From: Jeotgalibacillus proteolyticus
GTDB lineage: Bacteria > Bacillota > Bacilli > Bacillales > Jeotgalibacillaceae
DNA length: 64,000 bases
Assembly (NCBI RefSeq): GCF_002926065.1
Contig: NZ_PREZ01000005.1
Coordinates: 446,703 to 510,702 of the forward strand
Reading direction: 5' to 3'
In this document: positions 16,818 to 24,568 of the stretch, one piece after another
How the letters are laid out: every line of letters begins with the position of its first letter
Position numbering within the stretch: the first letter of the stretch is position 1
Notes under the pieces: generated by a model
Told to the model about the DNA's origin: nothing
What the model saw: only the letters and a program-made list of their open reading frames with translations
Databases searched by the model: none
Position numbers and translations under genes: made by a program

Positions 16818-17829
16818 TCGTATCAACCCCTTCTTTTATTAATTTCTGATCAATGATCCATTTTAATTCGCGAATTTCCTGCTCACGCTGAAGAAACAGC
16901 TTTTGGGCATCCGCATGAGAGACCTCTATAAAGGTTAATGCCTCTCCCGGCTTTTTCTGAGCAAGGACAGGAAGATCAACCGAGGCAACCTGACCAATCT
17001 TCGGATAGCCGCCAATTGTCTGGCGATCAGCCAATAAAATGATCGGCTCTCCATTTGACGGAACCTGAATGGTCCCAAACGCTACTGCCTCTGAAAGCAA
17101 ATCCTCTGTTACCTCTCTTTTAAGCGCAGGTCCATTTAACCGGTAGCCCATTCGGTCAGATTGAGGAGAAAGCTTATAGGTTTCCTTCCAAAAATCCATT
17201 TTACTTTCCTCCGAGAACTCATCGTATTGTCTGCCTTTCATTACTCTTATACTCTCAGGTTCATATAATTTTTTTAAATAGACAGATGAAATGGACCAGC
17301 TCGCAGTCAGGAGCTTATTTGTTCTTTTGGTAAGAGATTTGGCGATTCTTTTAGAGGCTGCTGTTAAGGGACGTGCTTTTATCACATCTTCTTTATCTAG
17401 CGCCCGCCCCTGATAGCCCCCAATACCGGCGCGCACATAGGTTGATTTGCTGGCCATAGCAGGCTCCACATCGAGCCCCCCGCCGATCGCAATGATCGCT
17501 CTGCACCCTGTTTTACTGAACTTCATATGTAAAGTGCTGCCTTTACTTATCCAGACCGGACGCCAAAGCGGCATCGGTTCGTCATCCAAAAGAGCAGAAA
17601 AGTCTGCACCGCACACAGCAATGAGTGCATCCTCCTCAAATTGAATGGTCGGTCCTGTCAGGGTTACCTCTATCCCCGCTTCCCCTTCTTCATTTCCTAC
17701 GAGCACATTGGCAATCCGAAGAGCAAAAGGATCCATTACTCCATTTGTAATAACACCAAATTGCTGAAATCCATGCCTGCCTTCATCCTGGATGGTAGAG
17801 AGAAGACCTGGTTCTATTATTCGAATCAT
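16804..17829 (-). CDS. pxpC: 5-oxoprolinase subunit C (biotin-dependent carboxylase-like, KipA)
   Basis: This 341-residue protein has the conserved start [22 protein letters not shown] and later [13 protein letters not shown] and [18 protein letters not shown], which identify the urea-amidolyase/allophanate-hydrolase subunit 2-like family. With PxpB it forms the part of 5-oxoprolinase that phosphorylates and opens the lactam. In B. subtilis the same protein was named KipA. It overlaps pxpB by 4 bp (ATGA arrangement) and pxpA by 14 bp, consistent with a stoichiometric complex. Confidence 0.95.
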   Translation of the reverse strand: MIRIIEPGLLSTIQDEGRHGFQQFGVITNGVMDPFALRIANVLVGNEEGEAGIEVTLTGPTIQFEEDALIAVCGADFSALLDDEPMPLWRPVWISKGSTLHMKFSKTGCRAIIAIGGGLDVEPAMASKSTYVRAGIGGYQGRALDKEDVIKARPLTAASKRIAKSLTKRTNKLLTASWSISSVYLKKLYEPESIRVMKGRQYDEFSEESKMDFWKETYKLSPQSDRMGYRLNGPALKREVTEDLLSEAVAFGTIQVPSNGEPIILLADRQTIGGYPKIGQVASVDLPVLAQKKPGEALTFIEVSHADAQKLFLQREQEIRELKWIIDQKLIKEGVDTNAAS

Positions 17830-18530
17830 CTGGTTCTCTCCTGTCTTTGGGTAAATTCCTCCTCCGTAATCGCATAAAAACGGATTCGGTCGCCTGCCTT
17901 TAAAAGCGTTGGCTCTTCTTCATTTTGGGGTCTGAATAAAGCATCCGGTGTTTGCCCGATCAGCTGCCACCCTCCTGGCGTTTCAATCGGATAGACGCCT
18001 GTTTGCTTCCCGGCAATTCCAACAGAGCCAACAGGTATTTTCAATCTCGGCTTTGACTTTCTCGGTGTGGCAATCTTTTCATTTAAGCCGCCTATGTACG
18101 GGAAGCCCGGGGCAAATCCAAGCATATAGACAATGTACTCACCGCTCGTATGCAGTTCAATTACTTCTTCCGGGGTCAGTCCATTATGGCTTGCAACCTC
18201 TTCAAGATCCGGACCCTTCTTCCCTCCATATAAAACCGGAATGGAAACCTCACGAAAAGAGGCTTCAGCCATTGATCCCCCATCAAAAAGCAGCTTCTTG
18301 ACCTCTGCTTCCACAAAGCTGTAAGGCAAAGATTGAATCTGTAATTTACGAATGTCATAGTGAATCGCAATGGAAGCAAACGCAGGAACTACTTCTACGG
18401 CCCATTCCCATTTCTCTTTCTCAATACGTCCTTTAACACCCTGAACCAGAGAATGGATTTCTTCATTTACTTCCTGGGGGAACTCAATCAATATCGCCTG
18501 GTCTCCCAAAGGGTGGAGTGAATAATTCAT
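17826..18530 (-). CDS. pxpB: 5-oxoprolinase subunit B (KipI)
   Basis: This 234-residue allophanate-hydrolase subunit 1-like protein contains the hallmark IPVLYGGKKGPDLEEVA, YMLGFAPGFPYIGGL, TPRKSKPRLKIPVGSVGIAGKQTGVYP and TPGGWQLIGQTP. It is the first gene of pxpB-pxpC-pxpA-ycsG-like. In B. subtilis KipI also inhibits the sporulation kinase KinA, which could link this cluster to sporulation. No KipR (IclR) regulator gene is present here, unlike in B. subtilis. GAGGCGAAACGC precedes the ATG. Confidence 0.95.
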   Translation of the reverse strand: MNYSLHPLGDQAILIEFPQEVNEEIHSLVQGVKGRIEKEKWEWAVEVVPAFASIAIHYDIRKLQIQSLPYSFVEAEVKKLLFDGGSMAEASFREVSIPVLYGGKKGPDLEEVASHNGLTPEEVIELHTSGEYIVYMLGFAPGFPYIGGLNEKIATPRKSKPRLKIPVGSVGIAGKQTGVYPIETPGGWQLIGQTPDALFRPQNEEEPTLLKAGDRIRFYAITEEEFTQRQERTR

Positions 18531-18712
18531 GCGTTTCGCCTCCTCGTTATACAGTTTTCTGAATATTTATCATGGATGCATTGTATCGTATTTATAAGAA
18601 ATCGATCAAGCAGAGTTGCGATTAATGAACATTTCTCCACTCTATTTCAGAAAAAACTGAAACTTTTGACAGGTAAAAACGTTAATATTTAGTAAGGATA
18701 GGAGTGTTAAAA

Positions 18713-19171
18713 ATGTTTTCCAAATGGTTTTACCTGCAGCTTTTAAATTTGCTGGTGATGGTTGGAGCTGTAATCTCCTTAAGCTATTACGCCGAACTAC
18801 TGCAGGAGCTTTTTCAAACTAGCGTTTTAAATTTGCCAGGATCGACAATCAGTTTTCTTCTTTTTGTTACCTTCTTTACAGGTGGTATTTATCTTATAAC
18901 CTTTTTTCAGGAAAGAAAAGCTGGGAGCTTTGTGTCCCGTTTTTCAGGGAAAAGAGCGCCTGTTATTCTTCTAGCCTTGATTGGCTTGGCAGCTGGTGTG
19001 ATGGCGATTGTGTTTACGGGTATCAGCCTGCCGCTGAATGCCGGAATTGAGTCGAGGTGGGCGATTGATAGTTTGGCAGTGTTCTTTATTATTCTTTTTT
19101 GTTTGCTGACATTGAGTGTGCTGGTTCAATTTAAGGAGAAAGCATCATCTGAAGCAATGATCCACAAGTAA
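18713..19171 (+). CDS. Four-TM membrane protein, unknown
   Basis: This protein of about 152 residues has four hydrophobic helices: LQLLNLLVMVGAVISLSYY, TISFLLFVTFFTGGIYLITFF, PVILLALIGLAAGVMAIVF and AVFFIILFCLLTLSVLVQF, joined by short loops with a basic FQERKAG. The start is ATG 18713, with AGGATAGGAG eight bases upstream; the GTG at 18704 is part of that site. A possible TTGACA (18666) with TAGTAA 18 nt later could drive it. No family is recognised. A tandem structured-repeat array begins directly after its stop. Confidence 0.6.
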   Translation: MFSKWFYLQLLNLLVMVGAVISLSYYAELLQELFQTSVLNLPGSTISFLLFVTFFTGGIYLITFFQERKAGSFVSRFSGKRAPVILLALIGLAAGVMAIVFTGISLPLNAGIESRWAIDSLAVFFIILFCLLTLSVLVQFKEKASSEAMIHK

Positions 19172-19180
19172 ATATCCTTT

Positions 19181-19703
19181 TAGATAGCGTGTTGATTTAC
19201 GCTGCAGGGGCATGCTTTCCGCGGGACGGGGCTTGAGCTAACTTGCTAACGCAAGTGGATCTCAAGCTCCCGTTTCATCCCGCAGGAGTCAGCCCCTTCC
19301 ACTTCAATCAACTCGTTGAGTAATTTGTTTACATCATTGAAAATTAGAGTGCTAGAAGTAAATACCCTTTTAGATAGCGTGTTGATTTACGCTGCAGGGG
19401 CATGTTTTCCGCGGGACGGGGCTTGAGCTAACTTGCTAACGCAAGTGGATCTCAAGCTCCCGTTTCATCCCGCAGGAGTCAGCCCCTTCCACTTCAATCA
19501 ACTCGTTGAGTAATTTGTTTACATCATTGAAAATTAGAGTGCTAGAAGTAAATACCCTTTTAGATAGCGTGTTGATTTACGCTGCAGGGGCATGTTTTCC
19601 GCGGGGCGGGGCTTGAGCTAACTTGCTAACGCAAGTGGATCTCAAGCTCCCGTTTCATCCCGCAGGAGTCAGCCCCTTCCACTTCAATCAACTCGTTGAA
19701 AAT
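19181..19703 (+). repeat. Tandem array: three 190-bp copies of the type B structured repeat
   Basis: Copies begin at 19181, 19371 and 19561 (exact 190-bp period). The third lacks the distal spacer. Each has GTGTTGATTTACGCTGC at the left, a core hairpin GCTTGAG-CTA-ACTTGC/GCAAGT-GGAT-CTCAAGC, and CTTCAATCAACTC at the right, so GTTGATT and AATCAAC can pair. Copies differ by only a few bases (CATGC/CATGT, GGGAC/GGGGC). Most of the 725-bp gap 19172-19896 is this array. Confidence 0.95.
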
Positions 19704-19740
19704 CTATTTGTCTCTTCGAAATTTAGGTGCTATGACATAA

Positions 19741-19830
19741 AAACCTTTTAATTAGGCTTGTTTATTTCGCCGTTCCTGCAGAAAGCGTCCCCCTGGAACG
19801 GAAATCAACGCATGCTAAAGGACATACCTT
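19741..19830. repeat. Degenerate mini-copy of the structured repeat
   Basis: This keeps repeat-like ends (GTTTATTTCGCCGTTCC ... GGAACGGAAATCAACG) but the long core is replaced by AAAGCGTCCCCCTGG, an inverted piece of the outer arm. CCGTTCC/GGAACGG forms a perfect 7-bp stem. It follows the tandem array. Confidence 0.5.
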
Positions 19831-19860
19831 TCAGTAGTTCCCCCACTACACTCTGAAACG

Positions 19861-19897
19861 TAAAAAAGGCACTCCCTGGGAAGAAGTGCCCCTTTGT
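19861..19897 (-). terminator. Terminator of the VanZ-like gene
   Basis: GGGGCACTTCTTCCCAGGGAGTGCC followed by six T on the minus strand. Confidence 0.85.
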
Positions 19898-20460
19898 CAG
19901 GCTGCATCAGACTGCTTTTTTCTTTTTTTCTTCCGCTTTATCAGCCAGCAGACAACGAAGACAAGAAGTCCGCCCAGGGTGTTCATGATTAAGTCATCGG
20001 TGTTAAACCCGCGCATCCACACAAAACCAAAATAGGAAAGCACAAGCTGGGTGGTTTCGATCAAAAGACTTGTGCTAAATAGAAAAGCTGCTGCCTTCCA
20101 CATCTTTTTAACCTCAAACAAATAAGCGAGGTAAAACCCAAGCGGCATCAGCATGAGAAAATTAAATAACGTTAAGCGTGCGTTATTGAAAAACGGATAC
20201 CCGTCAAATTCATTATACGTGCTCCATTCCTGTATAAAATAAAAAGGCTGAAGCTGAATTCTCAATGGCGCATCGTTAAATGGCGGAAAAGCAAGACTGC
20301 CAAATGTTAATTGCGCTACAACGGCACAATAAACAATAAAGCTATAAAAAAATAGTCTTCCTGATTTGGGCTTCTTCTTTTTCGAAAGGGTATCCCTGAT
20401 TACGATTATAAAAAAGACAAGGGCCCCTACTAAAAATACGGGAATGGTTGTTTGCACCAT
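19897..20460 (-). CDS. VanZ-like family membrane protein
   Basis: This 187-residue protein has an N-terminal TM (TTIPVFLVGALVFFIIVI), a basic loop and then the VanZ-like core. The core includes LQPFYFIQEW, NARLTLFNFLMLMPLGFYL, SLLIETTQLVLSYFG and the conserved R-G-F-N-T-D-D-L-I-M-N-T-L-G-G, followed by a last TM and a lysine-rich tail. VanZ-like proteins are associated with low-level teicoplanin resistance in enterococci, but most Bacillaceae members have no known role. The gene is monocistronic with its own terminator. No van genes are nearby, so a glycopeptide function should not be assumed. Confidence 0.88.
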   Translation of the reverse strand: MVQTTIPVFLVGALVFFIIVIRDTLSKKKKPKSGRLFFYSFIVYCAVVAQLTFGSLAFPPFNDAPLRIQLQPFYFIQEWSTYNEFDGYPFFNNARLTLFNFLMLMPLGFYLAYLFEVKKMWKAAAFLFSTSLLIETTQLVLSYFGFVWMRGFNTDDLIMNTLGGLLVFVVCWLIKRKKKRKKQSDAA

Positions 20461-20617
20461 CTTCTGTCACTCTCCATCATCCATTGCATTACTGGTCTAT
20501 TAGTCCATTGTAAAACATTTTGACTGAGAAGGTGAAAGAGAATCATTTAATGGTTTTCTTTACCTGTTTCGCATTGTCTATTTCGCAGCTGCTGATTATA
20601 ACGGGAGGTGTTACTTC

Positions 20618-20752
20618 ATGTTTACTCAAGCACTTGGCAAGATCATTTTATACATAGCTGGAAGCCTTATTCTCAGTTTGCTGCTTGGGCTAATCATGGT
20701 CCTCCTGATTGGCGGCAGTGCAATTGATATCCTCATGTCCTGGCTTACTTAA
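20618..20752 (+). CDS. 44-residue hydrophobic peptide, unknown
   Basis: This short ORF starts at ATG 20618 with a strong GGGAGGTG site eight bases upstream and ends at 20752. It encodes MFTQALGKIILYIAGS... with one or two membrane helices (IILYIAGSLILSLLLG and LIMVLLIGG). It is followed within 15 bp by a strong bidirectional terminator, which supports real transcription. I do not recognise the family. Small hydrophobic proteins of this type are common in Bacillus. Type I toxin-like peptides are an alternative, but there is no evidence of an antisense RNA here. Confidence 0.6.
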   Translation: MFTQALGKIILYIAGSLILSLLLGLIMVLLIGGSAIDILMSWLT

Positions 20753-20764
20753 CCATTAGCAAAC

Positions 20765-20799
20765 AAAAAAACACAGCAGAATTCTGCTGTGTTTTTTGT
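20765..20799. terminator. Bidirectional terminator
   Basis: The perfect palindrome AACACAGCAGAATTCTGCTGTGTT is flanked by A and T tracts. It separates the small ORF from the 3-hydroxybutyrate dehydrogenase gene. Confidence 0.9.
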
Positions 20800-21576
20800 T
20801 TACTGCGCGGTATAGCCGCCATCAAGCGCTACTGCCTGCCCAGTGACTCCCTTAGCTTTATCACTGGCTAAAAACAATGTGTAGTCAGCGATTTCCTGCA
20901 CCGATAAGAGCCTTTTTTGAGGTACTAAAGGATAAATAACATCCTCAAGTACTGTTTCCAAGGAAACATTTCGTATTTGGGCTAAATCATCCAGCTGGTT
21001 CCGCACCAAAGGGGTATCAACGTAGCCTGGGCATAAAGCGTTTACTGTGATGCCATGCTCTGCTCCTTCAAGCGCCGCTACCTTTGTTAATCCAATGACA
21101 CCGTGCTTGGCGCTGTTATACGCTGCCTTTCCGGCAAATCCAATCAGGCCATTAATGGAAGCCATATTGATGATCCTGCCATGCCCCTGACGTTTCATAA
21201 TGGGAAATACATGCTTTATGGCCATAAATGGAGCGACCAGCATAATCCTTGTGAGAAGCTCAAATTTTTCTGTTGGAAATTCTTCTATGGGAGCCACATG
21301 CTGAAGGCCTGCGTTATTAATCAAAATGTCCAGACGTCCAAACTGTTCAATGGTTTGATCAATGGCCTGCTTTAGCTGAGCTTCATCTGTCACATCACAT
21401 TTAAGTCCAATACAGTCAAATCCATCCCCCGATAATTTACCAGCAGCTTCTTTTACTGCTGTTTCGTTAATGTCAGTCAGTGCAACCCGGGCTCCTTCCC
21501 TGGCAAACTCCTGACCGACTTCAAACCCGATCCCGCTGGCTGCGCCTGTAATAAACACTACTTTATTTTCAACCAT
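20800..21576 (-). CDS. 3-hydroxybutyrate dehydrogenase (SDR, YxjF/BdhA-like)
   Basis: This 258-residue SDR has TGAASGIG at the coenzyme site, NNAG, catalytic Ser (NMASINGLIG), Y-N-S-A-K, and the C-terminal VTGQAVALDGGYTAQ. The motif LQHVAPIEEFP and the NPxVxTPLVRNQ-like segment (CPGYVDTPLVRNQL) are typical of D-3-hydroxybutyrate dehydrogenase, which oxidises 3-hydroxybutyrate to acetoacetate with NAD. It is the last gene of scoA-scoB-permease-dehydrogenase, matching B. subtilis scoA-scoB-yxjF content, so the pathway to acetoacetyl-CoA is complete at this locus. Confidence 0.92.
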   Translation of the reverse strand: MVENKVVFITGAASGIGFEVGQEFAREGARVALTDINETAVKEAAGKLSGDGFDCIGLKCDVTDEAQLKQAIDQTIEQFGRLDILINNAGLQHVAPIEEFPTEKFELLTRIMLVAPFMAIKHVFPIMKRQGHGRIINMASINGLIGFAGKAAYNSAKHGVIGLTKVAALEGAEHGITVNALCPGYVDTPLVRNQLDDLAQIRNVSLETVLEDVIYPLVPQKRLLSVQEIADYTLFLASDKAKGVTGQAVALDGGYTAQ

Positions 21577-21621
21577 TTTATTCCTCCTGACCTTAAGACA
21601 TAAGAGACAATTCTTTACCTA

Positions 21622-22941
21622 TTAGATTCCCAATCCTATTGAAAATAAAGCTATCGCTATAATAAGACCGATCAATGGGACAATCACTGTCAAGGCACCC
21701 ACTGGACCGTATGCATCTTTATGTGTTTCTCCGCAAATCCCGCGGATCGTTGTTACGACGTAGCCGTTATGAGGCAGTGAATCCAGCGCTCCTGAGGAAA
21801 TAGATAACGTCCTGTGAAGAGCCTCTGTGTTAACACCCATATCAATATAATGCGGTGCAAGCAACGGCAGCGCGATGACCTGACCGCCTGATGATGACCC
21901 CGTTAATCCGGCAATGACACTAACCGCTATTGCTCCGCCAATAAGCGGGCTTCCCGGAATACTTGTCATAGCATCTACTGCTACACTAAAGGCCGGCACT
22001 TCTCTTGCCACGCCGCCAAATCCTACAACTGCCGCCGTGTTGCCAATCGCAATTAACGCGCCAACTGTCCCTTCTGATATTGCCTTTCCAAAATTAAGGA
22101 AGTACTTTCTGTTTAATAGATACGTAGTGATGATTCCGCCAAGCAACGCAATAATAAGTGCAGAGGTTAAAAGCGAATCATGGAAAATGAACGAAATGAT
22201 AAGTACCACAAGAAGCGGAATAGCACCCATGAACGGGTTTGGCAGTGCACGCTCTGCTACTATCGGATCTGTATCCCGGGCCTGAAAACGTTCTCCCCTG
22301 CCTACTGCTTTATTAATCATACGCTTAAGCCACCAATAGCCAAATACCGCCATAAAAACAGCGACAATTAAACTGACTTCCCAGCCGGCCCATGGACTTG
22401 TTCCAAGGTATTCGATCGGAATCCAGTTCTGGATTTCAGGAGATCCGGCTGAGGTCATCGTAAAAGTAACCGAACCAAAAGCAAGTGCTGCAGGTATGAA
22501 TCTTCTTGGAAGATCAGCTTGTTTAAATAAGCTGAGAGCCATTGGATAAACAGAGAATGCAACGACGAACAAGCTTACTCCCCCGTAGGTTAAAACAGCA
22601 CAGGCAATTACAATGGCAAGAACGGCCTGCTTCAGCCCGAACTTTCCTACAAGCCATTTAGAAACGCTGTCTGCTGCTCCGCTGTCCTCCATCACTTTTC
22701 CAAAGATAGCGCCCAACAAGAACATCGGAAACCAGGACGTAATAAATCCAGAAAATCCGCTCATATAGTTCGATAAATAGTTTGATTCTCCTGCTTCCAC
22801 AAGCTGAGGAAATAATGGCATTCCGCTAAAAAGTGCTACGATTAATGCACATAGCGGACCTGCCACGAGCAGGTTCATGCCCCTCATCGTTAAAACAATC
22901 AGTAAAGTAAGTCCCCCGACTAATCCAATCATGCTTAACAT
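21622..22941 (-). CDS. GntP-family permease, probably for 3-hydroxybutyrate or related acids
   Basis: This transporter of about 439 residues has roughly 12 TMs and GntP-family features such as FSGMPLFPQ, MEDSGAADSVSKWLV, GGVSLFVVAFSVYPMA and SSGALDSLPHNGYVVTT. The start is ATG 22941 with AAAGGGGGAAAAG upstream. An upstream ATG at 22962 reads through that site. Its place between scoB and 3-hydroxybutyrate dehydrogenase (as yxjC in B. subtilis) points to uptake of 3-hydroxybutyrate or acetoacetate rather than gluconate. The transporter's substrate is inferred from context only. Confidence 0.88.
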   Translation of the reverse strand: MLSMIGLVGGLTLLIVLTMRGMNLLVAGPLCALIVALFSGMPLFPQLVEAGESNYLSNYMSGFSGFITSWFPMFLLGAIFGKVMEDSGAADSVSKWLVGKFGLKQAVLAIVIACAVLTYGGVSLFVVAFSVYPMALSLFKQADLPRRFIPAALAFGSVTFTMTSAGSPEIQNWIPIEYLGTSPWAGWEVSLIVAVFMAVFGYWWLKRMINKAVGRGERFQARDTDPIVAERALPNPFMGAIPLLVVLIISFIFHDSLLTSALIIALLGGIITTYLLNRKYFLNFGKAISEGTVGALIAIGNTAAVVGFGGVAREVPAFSVAVDAMTSIPGSPLIGGAIAVSVIAGLTGSSSGGQVIALPLLAPHYIDMGVNTEALHRTLSISSGALDSLPHNGYVVTTIRGICGETHKDAYGPVGALTVIVPLIGLIIAIALFSIGLGI

Positions 22942-23011
22942 TTCTTTTCCCCCTTTGTCCACTTTTTAAATAAGCTCTCTTAAATCCCCCTGATTAATAA
23001 GAGCAGTTTGA

Positions 23012-23686
23012 TTAAAATGCATTTACTTTAACGGAATCGCTGACGGTCAGGCGCGCTTCAGTGGATTGAATAATTTCTTCCACCGTCCAGCCCTCTGCTG
23101 TTTCTTTCAGCTCAAGGCCATCATCCGTTACCTCAATCACAGCCCGGTCGGTGATGATTTTGTCTACAACACCAGTGCCGGTTAATGGGAGCGTACAGCC
23201 CGTCAATATTTTAGGAGCCCCGTTTTTAGTTACATGCTCCATAATGACCACGGTTTTCTTTGCTCCATGGACAAGGTCCATCGCTCCGCCCATTCCTTTA
23301 ATCATTTTCCCGGGAATCATCCAGTTGGCCAGGTTTCCATTTTCATCGACTTCCATGCCGCCAAGAATCGCGATATCGATATGCCCTCCCCGTATCATCG
23401 CAAAGGATTCCGCGCTGTCAAAAAAAGATGAGCCTTTTACAGCCGTTACGGTTTCTTTTCCTGCATTGATTAAATCCGGATCGACTTCCTCTTCCTTCGG
23501 GTAAGCCCCAATTCCAAGCAATCCATTTTCCGACTGCAGGACTACCTCTTTGTCTTCAGAAATGTGATTAGCAATGACAGTGGGCATGCCAATCCCTAAA
23601 TTCACATAGAAACCGCTTTCAATTTCCCGTTCAGCGCGTTTAGCTATTTTTTCTCTAACTTCCATTCTGTCTAACGTAACAGCCAT
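23012..23686 (-). CDS. scoB: Succinyl-CoA:3-ketoacid CoA-transferase subunit B
   Basis: This 224-residue beta subunit has [18 protein letters not shown] at the N-terminus and [11 protein letters not shown], which includes the catalytic glutamate of the SENG motif. It also has [23 protein letters not shown] and [19 protein letters not shown]. It transfers CoA from succinyl-CoA to acetoacetate together with ScoA encoded just upstream (30-bp gap). All motifs are intact. The unit feeds ketone bodies into acetyl-CoA metabolism. Confidence 0.95.
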   Translation of the reverse strand: MAVTLDRMEVREKIAKRAEREIESGFYVNLGIGMPTVIANHISEDKEVVLQSENGLLGIGAYPKEEEVDPDLINAGKETVTAVKGSSFFDSAESFAMIRGGHIDIAILGGMEVDENGNLANWMIPGKMIKGMGGAMDLVHGAKKTVVIMEHVTKNGAPKILTGCTLPLTGTGVVDKIITDRAVIEVTDDGLELKETAEGWTVEEIIQSTEARLTVSDSVKVNAF

Positions 23687-23716
23687 TATGTTCCCCTCCG
23701 TTCTATATTTTTCGTC

Positions 23717-24403
23717 TTAGCTGGTTGTAAGCCGCTCGATTCTTTTTTCCTGATCTCCCTGAATAAGTGCCTGAACGTAAATTCCCGGCGTGTGAACCTG
23801 ATCCGGCTGGATCGTGCCTGTTTCCACAATGCTTTCAGCTTCTGCAATCGTAACGGCTCCTGCAGCCGCAATCATTGGATTGAAATTACGTGCTGTTTTG
23901 TTATATACAAGATTTCCAGCCTTATCTGCAACAGCTGCCCGTACCAGACTGAAATCAGCCTTTAACGCTTCCTCAAGCATATAGTCCTTGCCTGAAAATT
24001 CTCTGACTTCCTTTCCTTCTGCAAGCGGGGTACCCACTCCAGCAGGTGTGAAAAATGCCGGGATGCCCGCTCCTCCTGCCCGGATTTTTTCTGCCAATGT
24101 TCCCTGCGGTGTCAGCTCTACCTCAAGCTCTCCTGATAGAACCTGTCTTTCAAACTCTTTATTTTCCCCAACGTAGGATCCAATCATTTTTTTAATCTGT
24201 TTATTTTTCAGGAGCAATCCAAGACCCCAGTCGTCCACTCCGCAATTATTTGAAATGACGGTTAAATCCTTCGTTCCCGACCGCTCAAGTGCCAGCAATA
24301 GATTTTCAGGGATGCCAACAAGTCCAAAGCCGCCCACCATAATCGTTGAACCGTCTTTAATTTGATTGACTGCTTCATCAAAGGAAGTATAAATGGTTTT
24401 CAT
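23717..24403 (-). CDS. scoA: Succinyl-CoA:3-ketoacid CoA-transferase subunit A
   Basis: This 228-residue alpha subunit has the typical [19 protein letters not shown] motif, [57 protein letters not shown] and [17 protein letters not shown]. It is the first gene of the ketone-body operon. A cre-like site (one mismatch) lies about 25 bp upstream of its start, and a LysR-type regulator is encoded divergently, so both carbon repression and specific activation are likely. Length is normal and there are no lesions. Confidence 0.95.
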   Translation of the reverse strand: MKTIYTSFDEAVNQIKDGSTIMVGGFGLVGIPENLLLALERSGTKDLTVISNNCGVDDWGLGLLLKNKQIKKMIGSYVGENKEFERQVLSGELEVELTPQGTLAEKIRAGGAGIPAFFTPAGVGTPLAEGKEVREFSGKDYMLEEALKADFSLVRAAVADKAGNLVYNKTARNFNPMIAAAGAVTIAEAESIVETGTIQPDQVHTPGIYVQALIQGDQEKRIERLTTS

Positions 24404-24425
24404 TTCCTCACTCCTGACCTATAAA

Positions 24426-24439
24426 TGTAATCGCTTACT
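24426..24439 (-). promoter_or_regulatory. cre-like site upstream of scoA
   Basis: TGTAATCGCTTACT matches TGWNANCGNTNWCA except for the last base. Confidence 0.55.
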
Positions 24440-24457
24440 TTTTGTTGGTTAATTTGT

Positions 24458-24471
24458 GTCAATATTTTGAC
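24458..24471. promoter_or_regulatory. Inverted repeat between scoA and the LysR gene
   Basis: GTCAA-TATT-TTGAC, a perfect 5-bp dyad in the divergent region, is a candidate LysR-regulator site. Confidence 0.4.
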
Positions 24472-24527
24472 TTATTTACTTTTTACAGTGTACCTTTTCT
24501 TTTAAGATAGGTAAAATGAATAATAAC

Positions 24528-24553
24528 TATAATACTTATAACTTTTAGTTATA
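24528..24553 (+). promoter_or_regulatory. Minus-10 box and overlapping dyad before the LysR gene
   Basis: TATAAT (24528-24533) is followed by the dyad TATAACT-TTT-AGTTATA (24537-24553) ending 15 bp before the ATG. It is suited to autoregulation. Confidence 0.45.
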
Positions 24554-24568
24554 GGAGGAGAATACAAA

